DNA of 16,550 nucleotides, from NCBI GenBank assembly GCA_018679695.1, contig JAHHKH010000331.1, positions 1-16,550 on the forward strand, read 5' to 3'. Source of the DNA: Maribacter sp. (GTDB taxonomy: Bacteria > Bacteroidota > Bacteroidia > Flavobacteriales > Flavobacteriaceae). Position 1 is the first letter of the stretch. Each line of letters opens with the position of its first letter. Under the pieces are notes generated by a model, which was not told the DNA's origin, searched no databases, and was given only the letters and a program-made list of their open reading frames with translations. The position numbers and the translations under genes were made by a program. Shown here piece by piece: positions 6,339 to 15,609 of the stretch.

Positions 6339-8129
6339 TTAATTTATACTGTCTCCCCGTAGCATTCTAAAATTATCACGGGCTTGGGGGAAATAGTAAC
6401 TATCCTGATAATTATAAATAATCTTTTCGTATTGTTCCCTCGCTTTTTCAGGTTCATTAAGAACATTTCTATACAGTTCACCTAGAGCGAAATAGGCATC
6501 GTCAGCCAAGATATCGCTAGCATAGAATTCAACTATTTTTTGGTAATTGAATTTTGCCGCTTCATAATTCTTGATGCTTTCCAATAACTGCCCTTGTTTG
6601 AGTAATGCTTCATCTTCGATTTTTTCACCCTTGTGGTTTTGTAGGATATCATCCAAGGCAGCAATAGCTTCTTCGGTTTTGTTTTGGTACCCGAGTAAAT
6701 CGGCACGGGCATATTTTTTCAAAGCGGTCTGTGTGGAATCCTCAAGGGAATTATCGGATATCAAAAGACTCAATTGCATAGCATCGTTAGCAATAAGTTG
6801 CGAAGTAGAACTGCGCAGGACTTTTAATTGGGTAAGCGCCCAATCGAAATCTCCCTTATAAAAACTGGTCTGCGCCACTTTGAACCTGGCATTTTGTCCG
6901 AGAACATCGTTCTTTAATTTTTTTTGAATTTGTGAAAAGTAAATCAATGCCTGATTGAATTTTTTATCGAAAACCAGAATGTCACCCAAAGCCAATTTTA
7001 CAAAGGCCATACCCCTGGCATTAAGTGGTAGTTCCAAACATCTTTTTAGCATATCAATGGCTGGTTGAGGGGTGTCTAACTTGAAAGTCAGAAAATTGGC
7101 ATAGGCAATTTGCAACTGCAAGGTCTGACTTTTATACCCATGGGTTTGGACCAAGGCCTCATATTGTTTTGCAACCTCAACCAACGATTTTTCATTGGTA
7201 TCCATTAATTGAATATCGATCAAATTCAATTGGGCATTCAATCTTGTAACCTCATCAACTGTTTTTTCCACTACATATTCGAAAATTGATTTGGAAATTT
7301 CCTTTTCGTTATCCTCCAATGCCAAATTCCCTAAACTAACCAAGCGTTGAATGGATCCGCCCTCCATACGTTTAAAAATTGCTTTTTCCTGTCTAAAAGC
7401 ACTGCTGTACTGTTTTTGCTGGACAAACAGCCAACTCAATAGATCATTCCATAGAACATCGGGATTTTGTTGGGCGTTCTTCAATAATATTTTTTTGAGT
7501 ATTATGTTGTTTTCATTTTCCGGATTCGAAGAAATAAAATCATCGATACTCCGAAGTACATTTGATTTTGAAGTCTTGCCATTGGTGAGCAAGTTCAGGT
7601 AAGCGCTATACATTTTATTAATGTTGCCCTGTTCGCCATAAATCCGGGCCAATTGAAAGTTGTAATCCAGTTTTGGATTTAACTCCATTGCTCTGGAATA
7701 AGCCTTTAATGCATAATCCAAAAGTGAGTACTTTTGAAAACGAAAAGCAATACTATATCCGAAATTTGGATTATCATCGATTTTGGTCAATGCCTTTTCA
7801 TAATATTCTGCCGCTTTTTCAGATGAATTTTGAAGTGCATGATTATAACCCAATTCAACGAGCAAGATAGGATAAGTGTTGCCCTCATTGATTTTTTGGG
7901 TTAAAAAATCCTCAGCATCGTCATAACGTTCCAGTTGCTGATAACAAGCCACTAAACCTTCTGAATAGTCGGTACGTCTTGGGTTTTTTTCTACCAATTT
8001 TTCGTAGAAGACAACCGCCTTTTCAAAATGACCATCATTGAAATACTGTTTCGCTAGAAAATCATCCTGTGCTACAGCGATTTGTGTGAAGTATAAAAAG
8101 AAAATGGATAAAAATAATCTCAAAAACAC
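6339..8129 (-). CDS. Secreted/periplasmic tetratricopeptide repeat protein
   Basis: A protein of about 596 residues with an N-terminal signal peptide: hydrophobic LRLFLSIFFLYF, then TQIAVA, with likely cleavage before QDD. The rest is a long helical solenoid of TPR-like repeats. N-terminal units include HFEKAVVFYEKLVEKNPRR and YDDAEDFL, and C-terminal units include NYEAAKFNYQKIVEFY and EPEKAREQYEKIIYNY. The last part resembles the outer-membrane-assembly type TPRs (BamD/CpoB-like), but no lipobox is seen. It probably acts as a protein-binding scaffold in the envelope; the partner is unknown. I place the start at GTG 8127-8129 because the alternative TTG at 8157-8159 forms the end of a consensus -7 box. 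The TTG reading would give 606 residues. Confidence 0.8.
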   Translation of the reverse strand: MFLRLFLSIFFLYFTQIAVAQDDFLAKQYFNDGHFEKAVVFYEKLVEKNPRRTDYSEGLVACYQQLERYDDAEDFLTQKINEGNTYPILLVELGYNHALQNSSEKAAEYYEKALTKIDDNPNFGYSIAFRFQKYSLLDYALKAYSRAMELNPKLDYNFQLARIYGEQGNINKMYSAYLNLLTNGKTSKSNVLRSIDDFISSNPENENNIILKKILLKNAQQNPDVLWNDLLSWLFVQQKQYSSAFRQEKAIFKRMEGGSIQRLVSLGNLALEDNEKEISKSIFEYVVEKTVDEVTRLNAQLNLIDIQLMDTNEKSLVEVAKQYEALVQTHGYKSQTLQLQIAYANFLTFKLDTPQPAIDMLKRCLELPLNARGMAFVKLALGDILVFDKKFNQALIYFSQIQKKLKNDVLGQNARFKVAQTSFYKGDFDWALTQLKVLRSSTSQLIANDAMQLSLLISDNSLEDSTQTALKKYARADLLGYQNKTEEAIAALDDILQNHKGEKIEDEALLKQGQLLESIKNYEAAKFNYQKIVEFYASDILADDAYFALGELYRNVLNEPEKAREQYEKIIYNYQDSYYFPQARDNFRMLRGDSIN

Positions 8130-8156
8130 GTTTTTCCCAAAGATACGTAGAATGCG

Positions 8157-8164
8157 CAAAGCTA
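8157..8164 (-). promoter_or_regulatory. Candidate -7 box for the TPR gene
   Basis: The minus strand reads TAGCTTTG, an exact TAnnTTTG match. A TTTTG lies 15 bases upstream (8184-8180), slightly short of the usual 17-20 spacing. Used as a promoter it would give a leader of about 20 nt to the GTG at 8129. A second match, TATCTTTG, lies at 8145-8138, but it would leave essentially no leader. Confidence 0.4.
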
Positions 8165-8189
8165 GTGTTAAGGTTAATACAAAACCCGT

Positions 8190-9461
8190 TTAGTTGATTA
8201 TATCAAATCCGCAATAAGGCACCAAAACATCAGGAATTCGAATGCCTTGCGAAGTCTGGCAGTTTTCAAGAATGCCCGCTAAAACCCTTGGTAGAGCCAA
8301 AGAACTGCCATTCAAGGTGTGTGCCAACTGGTTTTTGCCATTATGATCTTTGAACCTTAGTTTCAATCGATTGGCTTGATAGGCTTCAAAATTGGAAACC
8401 GAACTTATTTCCAACCAACGGTCTTGTGCAGTTGAGAACACCTCAAAATCATAGGTCAAGGCAGAAGTAAAGCCAAGGTCACCGCCACAAAGGCGTAATA
8501 TCCGATAAGGAAGTTTCAATTCACGCAATAGGGTCTTCACATGTTCAACCATGCCATCCAATGCCTGATATGAATTTGAAGGATGCTCCACCCGGACAAT
8601 TTCGACCTTGTCAAATTGATGTAAACGATTTAATCCCCGTACATGGGCACCATAACTACCCGCTTCCCTTCTAAAACAAGGGGTGTATCCCGTATAGCAA
8701 ATTGGGAAATCACTTTCATTTAAAATAACATCGCGAAAGATATTGGTCACAGGAACTTCTGCAGTAGGGATCAAATAAAGATCATCGGCACCAATGTGAT
8801 ACATTTGTCCTTCCTTGTCTGGCAATTGGCCAGTTCCATATCCCGATGCTTCATTCACCAGATACGGTACTTGTATCTCAGAATAACCAACTTCAGTGTT
8901 TTTGTCTAAAAAATATGCAATCAAGGCACGCTGTAAACGAGCTCCTTTACCTTTATATACTGGAAATCCAGCACCTGTAATTTTTACTCCCAGTTCAAAA
9001 TCTATGATGCCATACTTTTTTGCTAGTTCCCAATGGGGTAGGGCATCAGCAGTCAATGTAGGGATTTCACCTTCTTTAAAAACCTCTTCATTGTCCTTCT
9101 CTGTATTTCCAGCAGGTACCAAATCATGTGGGATATTCGGTATTTGATAGAGCAAGTTCTGAAGTTCCTCCATGGCAGTATTCAATTCATCACCCAAACG
9201 TTTGGAGTCTTCTTTTAGGTCACCGGTTTTTTCTTTTAAGATATTGGCCTCCTGCGCTTTTCCACTTTTGAAAAGCAAACCAATTTCTTTTGATAATTTA
9301 TTTGATTCAGCTAAAGTGTTATCCAATTTAGTTTGGGTCGCACGCCTCTTTTCATCGAGTTGAAGAACATCTTCGAGCAATGTCGCAGCATCGATATTTC
9401 GCTTTTGCAGCGCCACAATGATTATGTCCTTTTCGTCCCGTATTCGCTGTAGCTGTAGCAT
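8190..9461 (-). CDS. serS: Seryl-tRNA synthetase
   Basis: A 423-residue class II aminoacyl-tRNA synthetase that charges tRNA-Ser. The N-terminal antiparallel coiled-coil arm for tRNA binding spans about 25-105. The catalytic core has the serine-binding TAE (233-235), motif 2 around FRREAGSYGAHVRG (263-276) and motif 3 NGSSLALPRVLAGILEN (384-400, with R392). The SSLALPR version of motif 3 is the form usual in Bacteroidota. I chose the ATG at 9459-9461 (MLQLQRIRDEKD), which gives the usual family length and fits a good promoter; the longer frame starts with TTG and would lie across that promoter's leader. The TPR gene follows after a short gap. Confidence 0.97.
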   Translation of the reverse strand: MLQLQRIRDEKDIIIVALQKRNIDAATLLEDVLQLDEKRRATQTKLDNTLAESNKLSKEIGLLFKSGKAQEANILKEKTGDLKEDSKRLGDELNTAMEELQNLLYQIPNIPHDLVPAGNTEKDNEEVFKEGEIPTLTADALPHWELAKKYGIIDFELGVKITGAGFPVYKGKGARLQRALIAYFLDKNTEVGYSEIQVPYLVNEASGYGTGQLPDKEGQMYHIGADDLYLIPTAEVPVTNIFRDVILNESDFPICYTGYTPCFRREAGSYGAHVRGLNRLHQFDKVEIVRVEHPSNSYQALDGMVEHVKTLLRELKLPYRILRLCGGDLGFTSALTYDFEVFSTAQDRWLEISSVSNFEAYQANRLKLRFKDHNGKNQLAHTLNGSSLALPRVLAGILENCQTSQGIRIPDVLVPYCGFDIIN

Positions 9462-9479
9462 GTAGTTTTGTTTAATCGG

Positions 9480-9510
9480 CAAATTTAAGGTTAATTGATC
9501 AATGTATCAA
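9480..9510 (-). promoter_or_regulatory. serS promoter with an internal palindrome
   Basis: On the minus strand TTG (9510-9508) is followed after 20 bases by TAAATTTG (9487-9480), an exact -7 match, giving a leader of about 12 nt before the serS ATG. The spacer contains the perfect 10-bp palindrome ATTGATCAAT (9494-9503), which could be an operator. Confidence 0.6.
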
Positions 9511-9539
9511 TTGGGGCTATGACAATTTTTAGGGTACTT

Positions 9540-10862
9540 TTACTCATTATAACCCGAAGGGAGTATCCATTCATGATGCCGAAAATGGTCCCATCTTTCA
9601 TTGGCCAAATCTACTTTGGGATCTATGAATGCCCTGTAGGGCCTACCGTTGATACTTACTTTTGAATTTAGTGCATAAACAGAGGTATTAACACCATTTG
9701 TTGCCTGTTCCTGTTCTAGGTGCTGTGCAAATTGCCATATAAAATCAGGGTATGCTGCTATTTTCCCCATTTGTTTTTTCGTTAAATAATCGTCCAATTT
9801 TACAATCCAAGCTTCTCCGTTTTCATTGTTGACCATTTTAAACTGGATTTTACCAGACCTACTTCGAAGCATCATTCGCCAACTTAGGCGATGGCCTTCC
9901 TCGGTCCATAAAACGTCGTCCTTGATAAAATGGTGACGTACGGGTAGTAGCAATTGAACAAGGAAATAAATGCCACAACCAAAAAGTAGAATGTATTTAT
10001 AGGCAGGAACTTCTTGTTGACTTTGGGTATAGAATATTTTGTTTTTAAAGAAGATATTCCGGATAGTACCTGGCTCAAAAAAGAAGACCGTAAAGGCCAA
10101 GGCCAAATATGGGAAAATGCCGATTTGAAAAACTATTGAATTAAAGAGATGAAAGAAGATTGAGATAATGAAAGCCAATTTCCGAGTCGGTTTCCACAGT
10201 AGAGCCGGTATGATTAAGGCATCGAATGCAATTCCGGCAATCGCCACTGTTTTATGTGTCAAATCCTCTTGTAAAAACGAACCGATAATCGGGTAATTTA
10301 TTTTATTTTTCATAAGGATTTCGATAATTCCAAAATCCAACCAATCACCATATAGTTTAGCAATGGAAGCATACGTATAGACAATGAAAAGTTGTAAAAC
10401 AATAATCCATTTAATGAAGGAGTGCATAGAATTGCTTTGAATCGATGGATTTCGCTTGGCATCAATTGCATAGTTTCTATTTGCAGGAAAAAAGCACATA
10501 ACCAATGAAATCAATGCCAATAAGTAATAATGGTTGTTGTATGAAGACTTTTGCATTAAATAAACGGCAAACCACATTAAGGTAAAACTGATGATGCTGA
10601 ATCGGTATTTGAAGCCAAGGGCAATAAGCAACCCAAGCGTTCCCATGACAAAAAAGTAAAAATACATGCCATAACCTGGCAAGGGTTGTAACCATTCAAA
10701 ACCTATGAAACTAAAAGTAAAATGGGGATCAATCAGCGTTGCTTTGACCCATCCGGTCGCAATGGCACCAAAACTTTCGAAAGCTATCAATAATCCAAAA
10801 AAGATTCTGAAAATCAATAATTGGGAGTTGTCAACTTTAGTAAAAAGTAAACGATAAAGCAT
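9540..10862 (-). CDS. HTTM / vitamin K-dependent gamma-carboxylase-like membrane protein
   Basis: A 440-residue polytopic membrane protein with the HTTM domain (about 8-265) and a C-terminal extramembrane part. The pattern follows the vitamin K-dependent gamma-glutamyl carboxylase family. SYNNHYYL (H111) matches the human SxNNH site containing His160. SIAKLYGDWL (K169) matches the catalytic base Lys218 region. FFHLFNSIVFQIGIFPY (H238) matches the conserved H-x-x-NS-x-x-F-x-IG-x-FPY segment. WTEEGHRLSWRMMLRSRSG (319-337) is the family's soluble-side signature. Vertebrate enzymes couple reduced vitamin K oxidation to Glu carboxylation; what bacterial homologues do is largely unsettled. Its ATG directly follows the ribF stop, so the two genes are coupled. 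Confidence 0.88.
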   Translation of the reverse strand: MLYRLLFTKVDNSQLLIFRIFFGLLIAFESFGAIATGWVKATLIDPHFTFSFIGFEWLQPLPGYGMYFYFFVMGTLGLLIALGFKYRFSIISFTLMWFAVYLMQKSSYNNHYYLLALISLVMCFFPANRNYAIDAKRNPSIQSNSMHSFIKWIIVLQLFIVYTYASIAKLYGDWLDFGIIEILMKNKINYPIIGSFLQEDLTHKTVAIAGIAFDALIIPALLWKPTRKLAFIISIFFHLFNSIVFQIGIFPYLALAFTVFFFEPGTIRNIFFKNKIFYTQSQQEVPAYKYILLFGCGIYFLVQLLLPVRHHFIKDDVLWTEEGHRLSWRMMLRSRSGKIQFKMVNNENGEAWIVKLDDYLTKKQMGKIAAYPDFIWQFAQHLEQEQATNGVNTSVYALNSKVSINGRPYRAFIDPKVDLANERWDHFRHHEWILPSGYNE

Positions 10863-11789
10863 CTATTCGTTTAGTATAGCAATGGACGTGTCTTTGTCTT
10901 TTATCAATTGGTTTTTCAGCGCCTCTACCGATCCGAACTTGTTTTCGTCGCGAATGCGTGCCAAAATATCAATCTGTAATTTACGGTCATACAAATCCCC
11001 GGCAAAGTCAAAAAAATGCACTTCGATACTTCTTTCTTCACCTGATACGGTTGGGTTATACCCAATATTCATCATTCCGGATACAACGGTCCCATCAATT
11101 TTGGATTGAACTACATAGACACCATTTTTAGGGATGAGTTTATACGATTCCTCAATGTGCAGGTTTGCCGTAGGGAAATGTATTTGACGTCCTAAACCCT
11201 TGCCCTTTTTTACTTTACCGGTCAACATGTAAGAATAACCTAAATATTTATTGGCGATTTCGATTTGACCATTTTCCAAGGCTTTTCTAATCTTGGTGGA
11301 GCTTACCGAAACATCGTCGACTTCCTGGGCGGGTATTTCCTCAACCTCAAAATCCAGGGTATTGCCAAAGGCAATTAAATCGGTTATATTGGCATCCCTG
11401 TTTCTGCCGAATCTATGGTCATAACCTATAATGATCTTTTTCGTTTTTAATGAATTCACTAAAATATCCCGGACAAATTCCGTAGCTGACAATCGGGAAA
11501 ACTCCCTGGTAAAAGGATGGATGATAAGATAATCAAGGTCCAAAGTTTCTAAAATCCTGATTTTTTCATCGATGGTGTTTAACAACTTGATATCCGAATC
11601 TTTTTGCAAAACCATTCTGGGGTGCGGGAAGAACGTAAGTACTGTCGATTTTAAATTCCCCGACTTGGCACTTGTGATAAGTTTTTTTAAGATTTGCCTG
11701 TGCCCAATATGAACTCCGTCAAAAGTACCTATGGTAATAACAGTAGAATGTACTTTATCGTATTTGGCGATGCTTTGGACTGTTTCCAC
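10863..11789 (-). CDS. ribF: Bifunctional riboflavin kinase / FAD synthetase
   Basis: A 308-residue enzyme that converts riboflavin to FMN and then to FAD. The N-terminal FAD synthetase (nucleotidyltransferase) domain carries ITIGTFDGVHIGH (19-30, with the ATP-binding H-x-G-H), TFFPHPR, IIGYDHRFGRNRDAN, and the SSTKIRKAL motif that ends the domain. The C-terminal riboflavin kinase domain begins at about 185 with GKGLGRQIHFPTANL, followed by NGVYVV, NIGYNPTV and EVHFFDFAGDLY. The start codon is GTG (11787-11789), with no in-frame ATG nearby. It is the first leftward gene, divergent from the metalloprotease across 52 bases, and is followed immediately by the carboxylase-like gene. No clear promoter box for it was found. 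Confidence 0.96.
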   Translation of the reverse strand: METVQSIAKYDKVHSTVITIGTFDGVHIGHRQILKKLITSAKSGNLKSTVLTFFPHPRMVLQKDSDIKLLNTIDEKIRILETLDLDYLIIHPFTREFSRLSATEFVRDILVNSLKTKKIIIGYDHRFGRNRDANITDLIAFGNTLDFEVEEIPAQEVDDVSVSSTKIRKALENGQIEIANKYLGYSYMLTGKVKKGKGLGRQIHFPTANLHIEESYKLIPKNGVYVVQSKIDGTVVSGMMNIGYNPTVSGEERSIEVHFFDFAGDLYDRKLQIDILARIRDENKFGSVEALKNQLIKDKDTSIAILNE

Positions 11790-11790
11790 T

Positions 11791-11819
11791 TTTGAAAATA
11801 ATAAAAAGACTTATATTTG
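11791..11819 (+). promoter_or_regulatory. Promoter of the metalloprotease-lipoprotein operon
   Basis: TTTG (11791-11794) is followed after 17 bases by TATATTTG (11812-11819), an exact match to the Bacteroidota -33/-7 pattern. The predicted start gives a leader of about 15 nt before the ATG at 11842, and no Shine-Dalgarno sequence is present. Confidence 0.65.
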
Positions 11820-11841
11820 AATTTGAGCTAAATACCCTTTA

Positions 11842-14800
11842 ATGGTTTCAAAATTACGCCTTGTTTTATCAATAGCAACATTATTTCTATCCTTTTACGT
11901 TACTGCCCAGAAGGACCATTGGAAGCAGGAAGTTGCACAAGGTAATTTGAAAAAATCAATTTCAGATCGTTTTCAAGTTCAAAAAGGTACTATTTTTTCC
12001 TTTGAAGAGAATGATTTTAAAAACCAGCTACAGCAAAGTCGATTTTCCAAAAGCAAATTTACCACAGTACAATTTCCCGATGAAAATGGGGAATTAGTTT
12101 CTTTTAATGTAAGTGAAGCGCCTGTATTATCCAAGGAATTGGCAACTAAATACCCTAACATTAAATCGTATTCCGGTTACAGCCTTAAAAATGGAAAAGA
12201 TAGAATTCGTTTTAGCGTTTCCCATAAAGGCATTCAGGCAATGATCGTACATGGCAATAAAAAAGGCAACACCTATTTGCAGAAAACCGTTGAAGGGGAT
12301 TACGTACTGTATAACCGCGATGGTGATACCAATGTGAACAAAGACTTTATTTGTTTGACCAAAACCTCAATTGCAGAAAGTAAAATTGGCTATGCACTAA
12401 AACAGGTAGACGATCAAGAGCTTAGGAAATTCAGACTGGCAATTTCCGCAACTGGGGAATATACGCAATATCATGGCGGTACTGTTGTCGATGCCCTGGC
12501 AGCGATAAATGCTACGATAACCCGGGTAAATGAAGTCTTTGAGACTGATCTGGCGGTTACATTGGAATTGGTAGCAAATACCGATACAGTGCTATTCACC
12601 GATCCTGAAACCGACCCATATGATGGCAACTTGAATACACAGGTGCAAAGTACCTTAACCACGACCATTGGCGAAGAAAATTATGATATTGGACATTTGT
12701 TCCACAGAGATCAAGCAAACGGAAACGCAGGCTTTATAGGTTCGGTATGCGTTGATAATAGAAAAGGAAGTGCCTATGCGGCAAATGAGAATCCTGTGGG
12801 TGATGCGTTTGATTTGGATTATATAGCCCATGAAATGGGACATCAATTCGGGGCCAACCATACTTGGTCTTTCGAATCAGAGGGTACACAGGTACAGGCA
12901 GAGCCAGGAAGTGGGACTACCATAATGGGATACGCGGGAATAACGGGAGCAAATAATGTGGCCTTGAATGGCGATGACTATTTTCATTATTACAGTATAT
13001 TTCAAATTTCCGAGTATTTGGAGACGGTTAGCTGTGCCGAGATTATAAGCTTGGTCAATACACCACCTGTTATAGTTCCATTAGGGGATTTTATCATTCC
13101 TAAATCCACAGCGTTTGCACTAACTGGAAATGCGACCGATGCTGATGTAGATGATGTGCTTACCTTTGCCTGGGAACAAATTGATGATGGCGTGGTCACC
13201 CAAGCAACATTTGGACCAACGAATCCCAGTGGTGCGAATTTTAGGTCACAACTACCTTCGATTGATTCGACCCGGTATTTTCCAAAGTTATCATCGGTTT
13301 TATCCGGAGATCTTACCCAAACAAACCCAACTGTGGATTCAGCTTGGGAAACAGTATCCAATGTGGAACGGGAAATGAACTTTGCGTTAACGGTTAGGGA
13401 CAATGCCACTGGCGGTGGTCAAGTAGTATCCGATTTCACGAAAGTTAGCGTGGTGAACAGTGCAGGACCTTTCCAGGTGACTTCACAAGCTACGAGTCAG
13501 GTGTACACGGCAGGAACGCTTCAAAATGTTATTTGGGATGTGGCAAATACCGACAGATCTCCTGTGAATTTACAATCGGTCGATATTATGTTGTCTATAG
13601 ATGGGGGTATGACCTTTCCAATTGCCTTGGCGGAAAATGTTCCCAATGATGGGGAACACAAAATCGTCTTACCAGGTAATCCCACGACAAGTGCACGGAT
13701 TATGGTCAAGGCAAGGGATAACATATTTTTTGCTGTAAATGTGGCAGAGTTCTCTATTGAAGAGGCAGAAGTTGTTTTGAATTTTTCGGAGCTCGAATAT
13801 GAAGTATGTCAACCCGATGATTTAATGACCACTTTTGAATATGAGACCTATTTGGGATTCGATGAAGAGGTGACTTTCAGTGTCCCAAATCCGCCCGCCG
13901 GTTTGGACATCTCTTTTTCACCTGATACGACCACTACTAGCGGCCCCGTTACGATTACTTTCTCGAATACAGGTGCTCTTCCTGAAGCAGTGTATGCCAT
14001 TGAGGTTGAAGCCGCGTCCACCAGTATTACCAAGCAGGTCGTGTTGGATTTACATGTTTATGACGACGTTTTTCAGGACGCGGTCCTAATTGCTCCTGCA
14101 GATGGAGGAATGGCCATTTCAGCAAACACTTTTTTGGAATGGGAAGATGCAGCATCGTATTCCTCATATGAAGTCCAAATTGCCACCGATTCGGGATTTA
14201 CAAGTGTTATTGAAACCAGTACGGTTTTCAGTAATACATATACACCTTCGAATCTAGACTATGAGACGAACTATTTTTGGAGGGTAAAACCAATAAATAT
14301 TTGTGGGGAAGGCGTTTTTTCGACTCCATTTAGTTTCACGACCATAGAGTTTAATTGTGATAATAGTGTTGCTGAAGACCTGCCACTGACCATTTCGGCC
14401 GCCGGAACCCCCACAGTTACGTCAAAGATTCCGTTTTACGAGGACATTGCGCTTGCTGATATCAATGTTAATCTTGAACTAGATCATACGTATTTGGCCG
14501 ATTTGGTTGTTAAACTCATTTCCCCTGCCGGGACCACAGTAGTGTTATTATCAAGCTCTTGTGGTGATTTTCAAAATATAAATGCAACTTTTGATGATGA
14601 TGCACCGAATTTTACTTGTAATGGCGACCCAGCCATTAGTGGTTCGGTTAAACCGTTGGGTTCATTAAGTTCTTTTAATGGTGAGTCTGTTTTTGGGGAG
14701 TGGATCTTGGAAATAAATGATAACGCGCCAGCAGATGGCGGGTCCTTAAAATCGTTTTCATTGGATATTTGCGTTGAAGGGGCATTTAGGCCCGATGCAG

Positions 14801-15609
14801 ACAATGACGGGGTTTTTGATGATGGTGATGATCTGTGTCTTGGAACACCTGCAGGTGCAGAGGTCGATGTTACGGGATGTGCTGTATATAAGTTTCCTTC
14901 CAATAATTTTTCAGTACAGTTGAACAGTGAAAGTTGTAGAAATAGTGATGATGGTTCAATCAGTATTTCTGCAATGCAATCATTGGATTATGAAATAACT
15001 ATAAGCGGAATTGGGGTAAATGTCACCGATGATTTTACGAATACCTTCGCTTTGGAGGATTTAAGATCAGGTACGTATACGGTTTGTATTGGCGGTACTG
15101 ATGGTACGTTGGTTTATGAAGAACATTGTTTTGAAGCCATTATTACCCAACCCGATATTTTAAACGTTTCATCCAAAACATCTTTTGATGGAAAACTAAC
15201 GGTGCTGACCCTACAAGGTGCTGATCTATATAATATTGAGTTGAATGGGGTAGTCATTCAGACTTCCGATCCTGAGATTACTATCAGTTTAAAAAACGGA
15301 AATAATTCTTTGAAGGTATTCAGCAATTTACCTTGCCAGGGCGTTTACGAGGAAAATATCTTCTTGAGTGATAAACCTATTGTATACCCCAACCCGGTAG
15401 TAGACATAGCAAAAGTTTTTTTTGGGGCTTTCATTGAAGAAGTGGCCGTTGAGATTTATACAATTGATGGAAGGTTGGTGTTGGCCCAAAACTATCAAGT
15501 CAATGGAACCGAATTTCCGTTGGATTTTTCGAGATATCCCTCGGGAATTTATTATGTCAAAATCAATGGGGATACTATGAAAGGAACATCTAAAGTAATA
15601 AAGCAATGA
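11842..15609 (+). CDS. Secreted M12B (reprolysin-like) zinc metalloprotease with T9SS sorting domain
   Basis: A 1255-residue multidomain exoprotease. Residues 1-22 are a signal peptide ending FYVTAQ, and a propeptide-like region extends to about 190. The catalytic domain (about 195-405) holds the zinc site HEMGHQFGANH (330-340, HExxHxxGxxH) and a Met-turn TIMGYAG (M362), typical of metzincins of the reprolysin type. Ig-like modules follow, including one at about 550-640 (IMLSIDGGMTFP). An Fn3 domain lies at about 751-833, a proprotein-convertase P/homoB domain at about 840-980, and a thrombospondin-3-like Ca2+ loop (DADNDGVFDDGDD) near 985. The C-terminal T9SS type A domain starts at VYPNP (1181) and ends GIYYVKINGD...KVIKQ. 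It should cross the outer membrane by T9SS, with the sorting domain removed and the protease released or surface-bound. Its stop overlaps the lipoprotein start. Confidence 0.93.
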   Translation: MVSKLRLVLSIATLFLSFYVTAQKDHWKQEVAQGNLKKSISDRFQVQKGTIFSFEENDFKNQLQQSRFSKSKFTTVQFPDENGELVSFNVSEAPVLSKELATKYPNIKSYSGYSLKNGKDRIRFSVSHKGIQAMIVHGNKKGNTYLQKTVEGDYVLYNRDGDTNVNKDFICLTKTSIAESKIGYALKQVDDQELRKFRLAISATGEYTQYHGGTVVDALAAINATITRVNEVFETDLAVTLELVANTDTVLFTDPETDPYDGNLNTQVQSTLTTTIGEENYDIGHLFHRDQANGNAGFIGSVCVDNRKGSAYAANENPVGDAFDLDYIAHEMGHQFGANHTWSFESEGTQVQAEPGSGTTIMGYAGITGANNVALNGDDYFHYYSIFQISEYLETVSCAEIISLVNTPPVIVPLGDFIIPKSTAFALTGNATDADVDDVLTFAWEQIDDGVVTQATFGPTNPSGANFRSQLPSIDSTRYFPKLSSVLSGDLTQTNPTVDSAWETVSNVEREMNFALTVRDNATGGGQVVSDFTKVSVVNSAGPFQVTSQATSQVYTAGTLQNVIWDVANTDRSPVNLQSVDIMLSIDGGMTFPIALAENVPNDGEHKIVLPGNPTTSARIMVKARDNIFFAVNVAEFSIEEAEVVLNFSELEYEVCQPDDLMTTFEYETYLGFDEEVTFSVPNPPAGLDISFSPDTTTTSGPVTITFSNTGALPEAVYAIEVEAASTSITKQVVLDLHVYDDVFQDAVLIAPADGGMAISANTFLEWEDAASYSSYEVQIATDSGFTSVIETSTVFSNTYTPSNLDYETNYFWRVKPINICGEGVFSTPFSFTTIEFNCDNSVAEDLPLTISAAGTPTVTSKIPFYEDIALADINVNLELDHTYLADLVVKLISPAGTTVVLLSSSCGDFQNINATFDDDAPNFTCNGDPAISGSVKPLGSLSSFNGESVFGEWILEINDNAPADGGSLKSFSLDICVEGAFRPDADNDGVFDDGDDLCLGTPAGAEVDVTGCAVYKFPSNNFSVQLNSESCRNSDDGSISISAMQSLDYEITISGIGVNVTDDFTNTFALEDLRSGTYTVCIGGTDGTLVYEEHCFEAIITQPDILNVSSKTSFDGKLTVLTLQGADLYNIELNGVVIQTSDPEITISLKNGNNSLKVFSNLPCQGVYEENIFLSDKPIVYPNPVVDIAKVFFGAFIEEVAVEIYTIDGRLVLAQNYQVNGTEFPLDFSRYPSGIYYVKINGDTMKGTSKVIKQ

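Noticed and set aside
13002..13409. 135-codon minus-strand open frame inside the metalloprotease
   Set aside because: The sense protein continues through recognisable domains; the antisense frame has no family features or promoter.
14571..14903. 110-codon minus-strand open frame opposite the P domain
   Set aside because: It is a Ser/Pro-rich shadow of the Asp/Gly-rich Ca2+ loop region on the coding strand.
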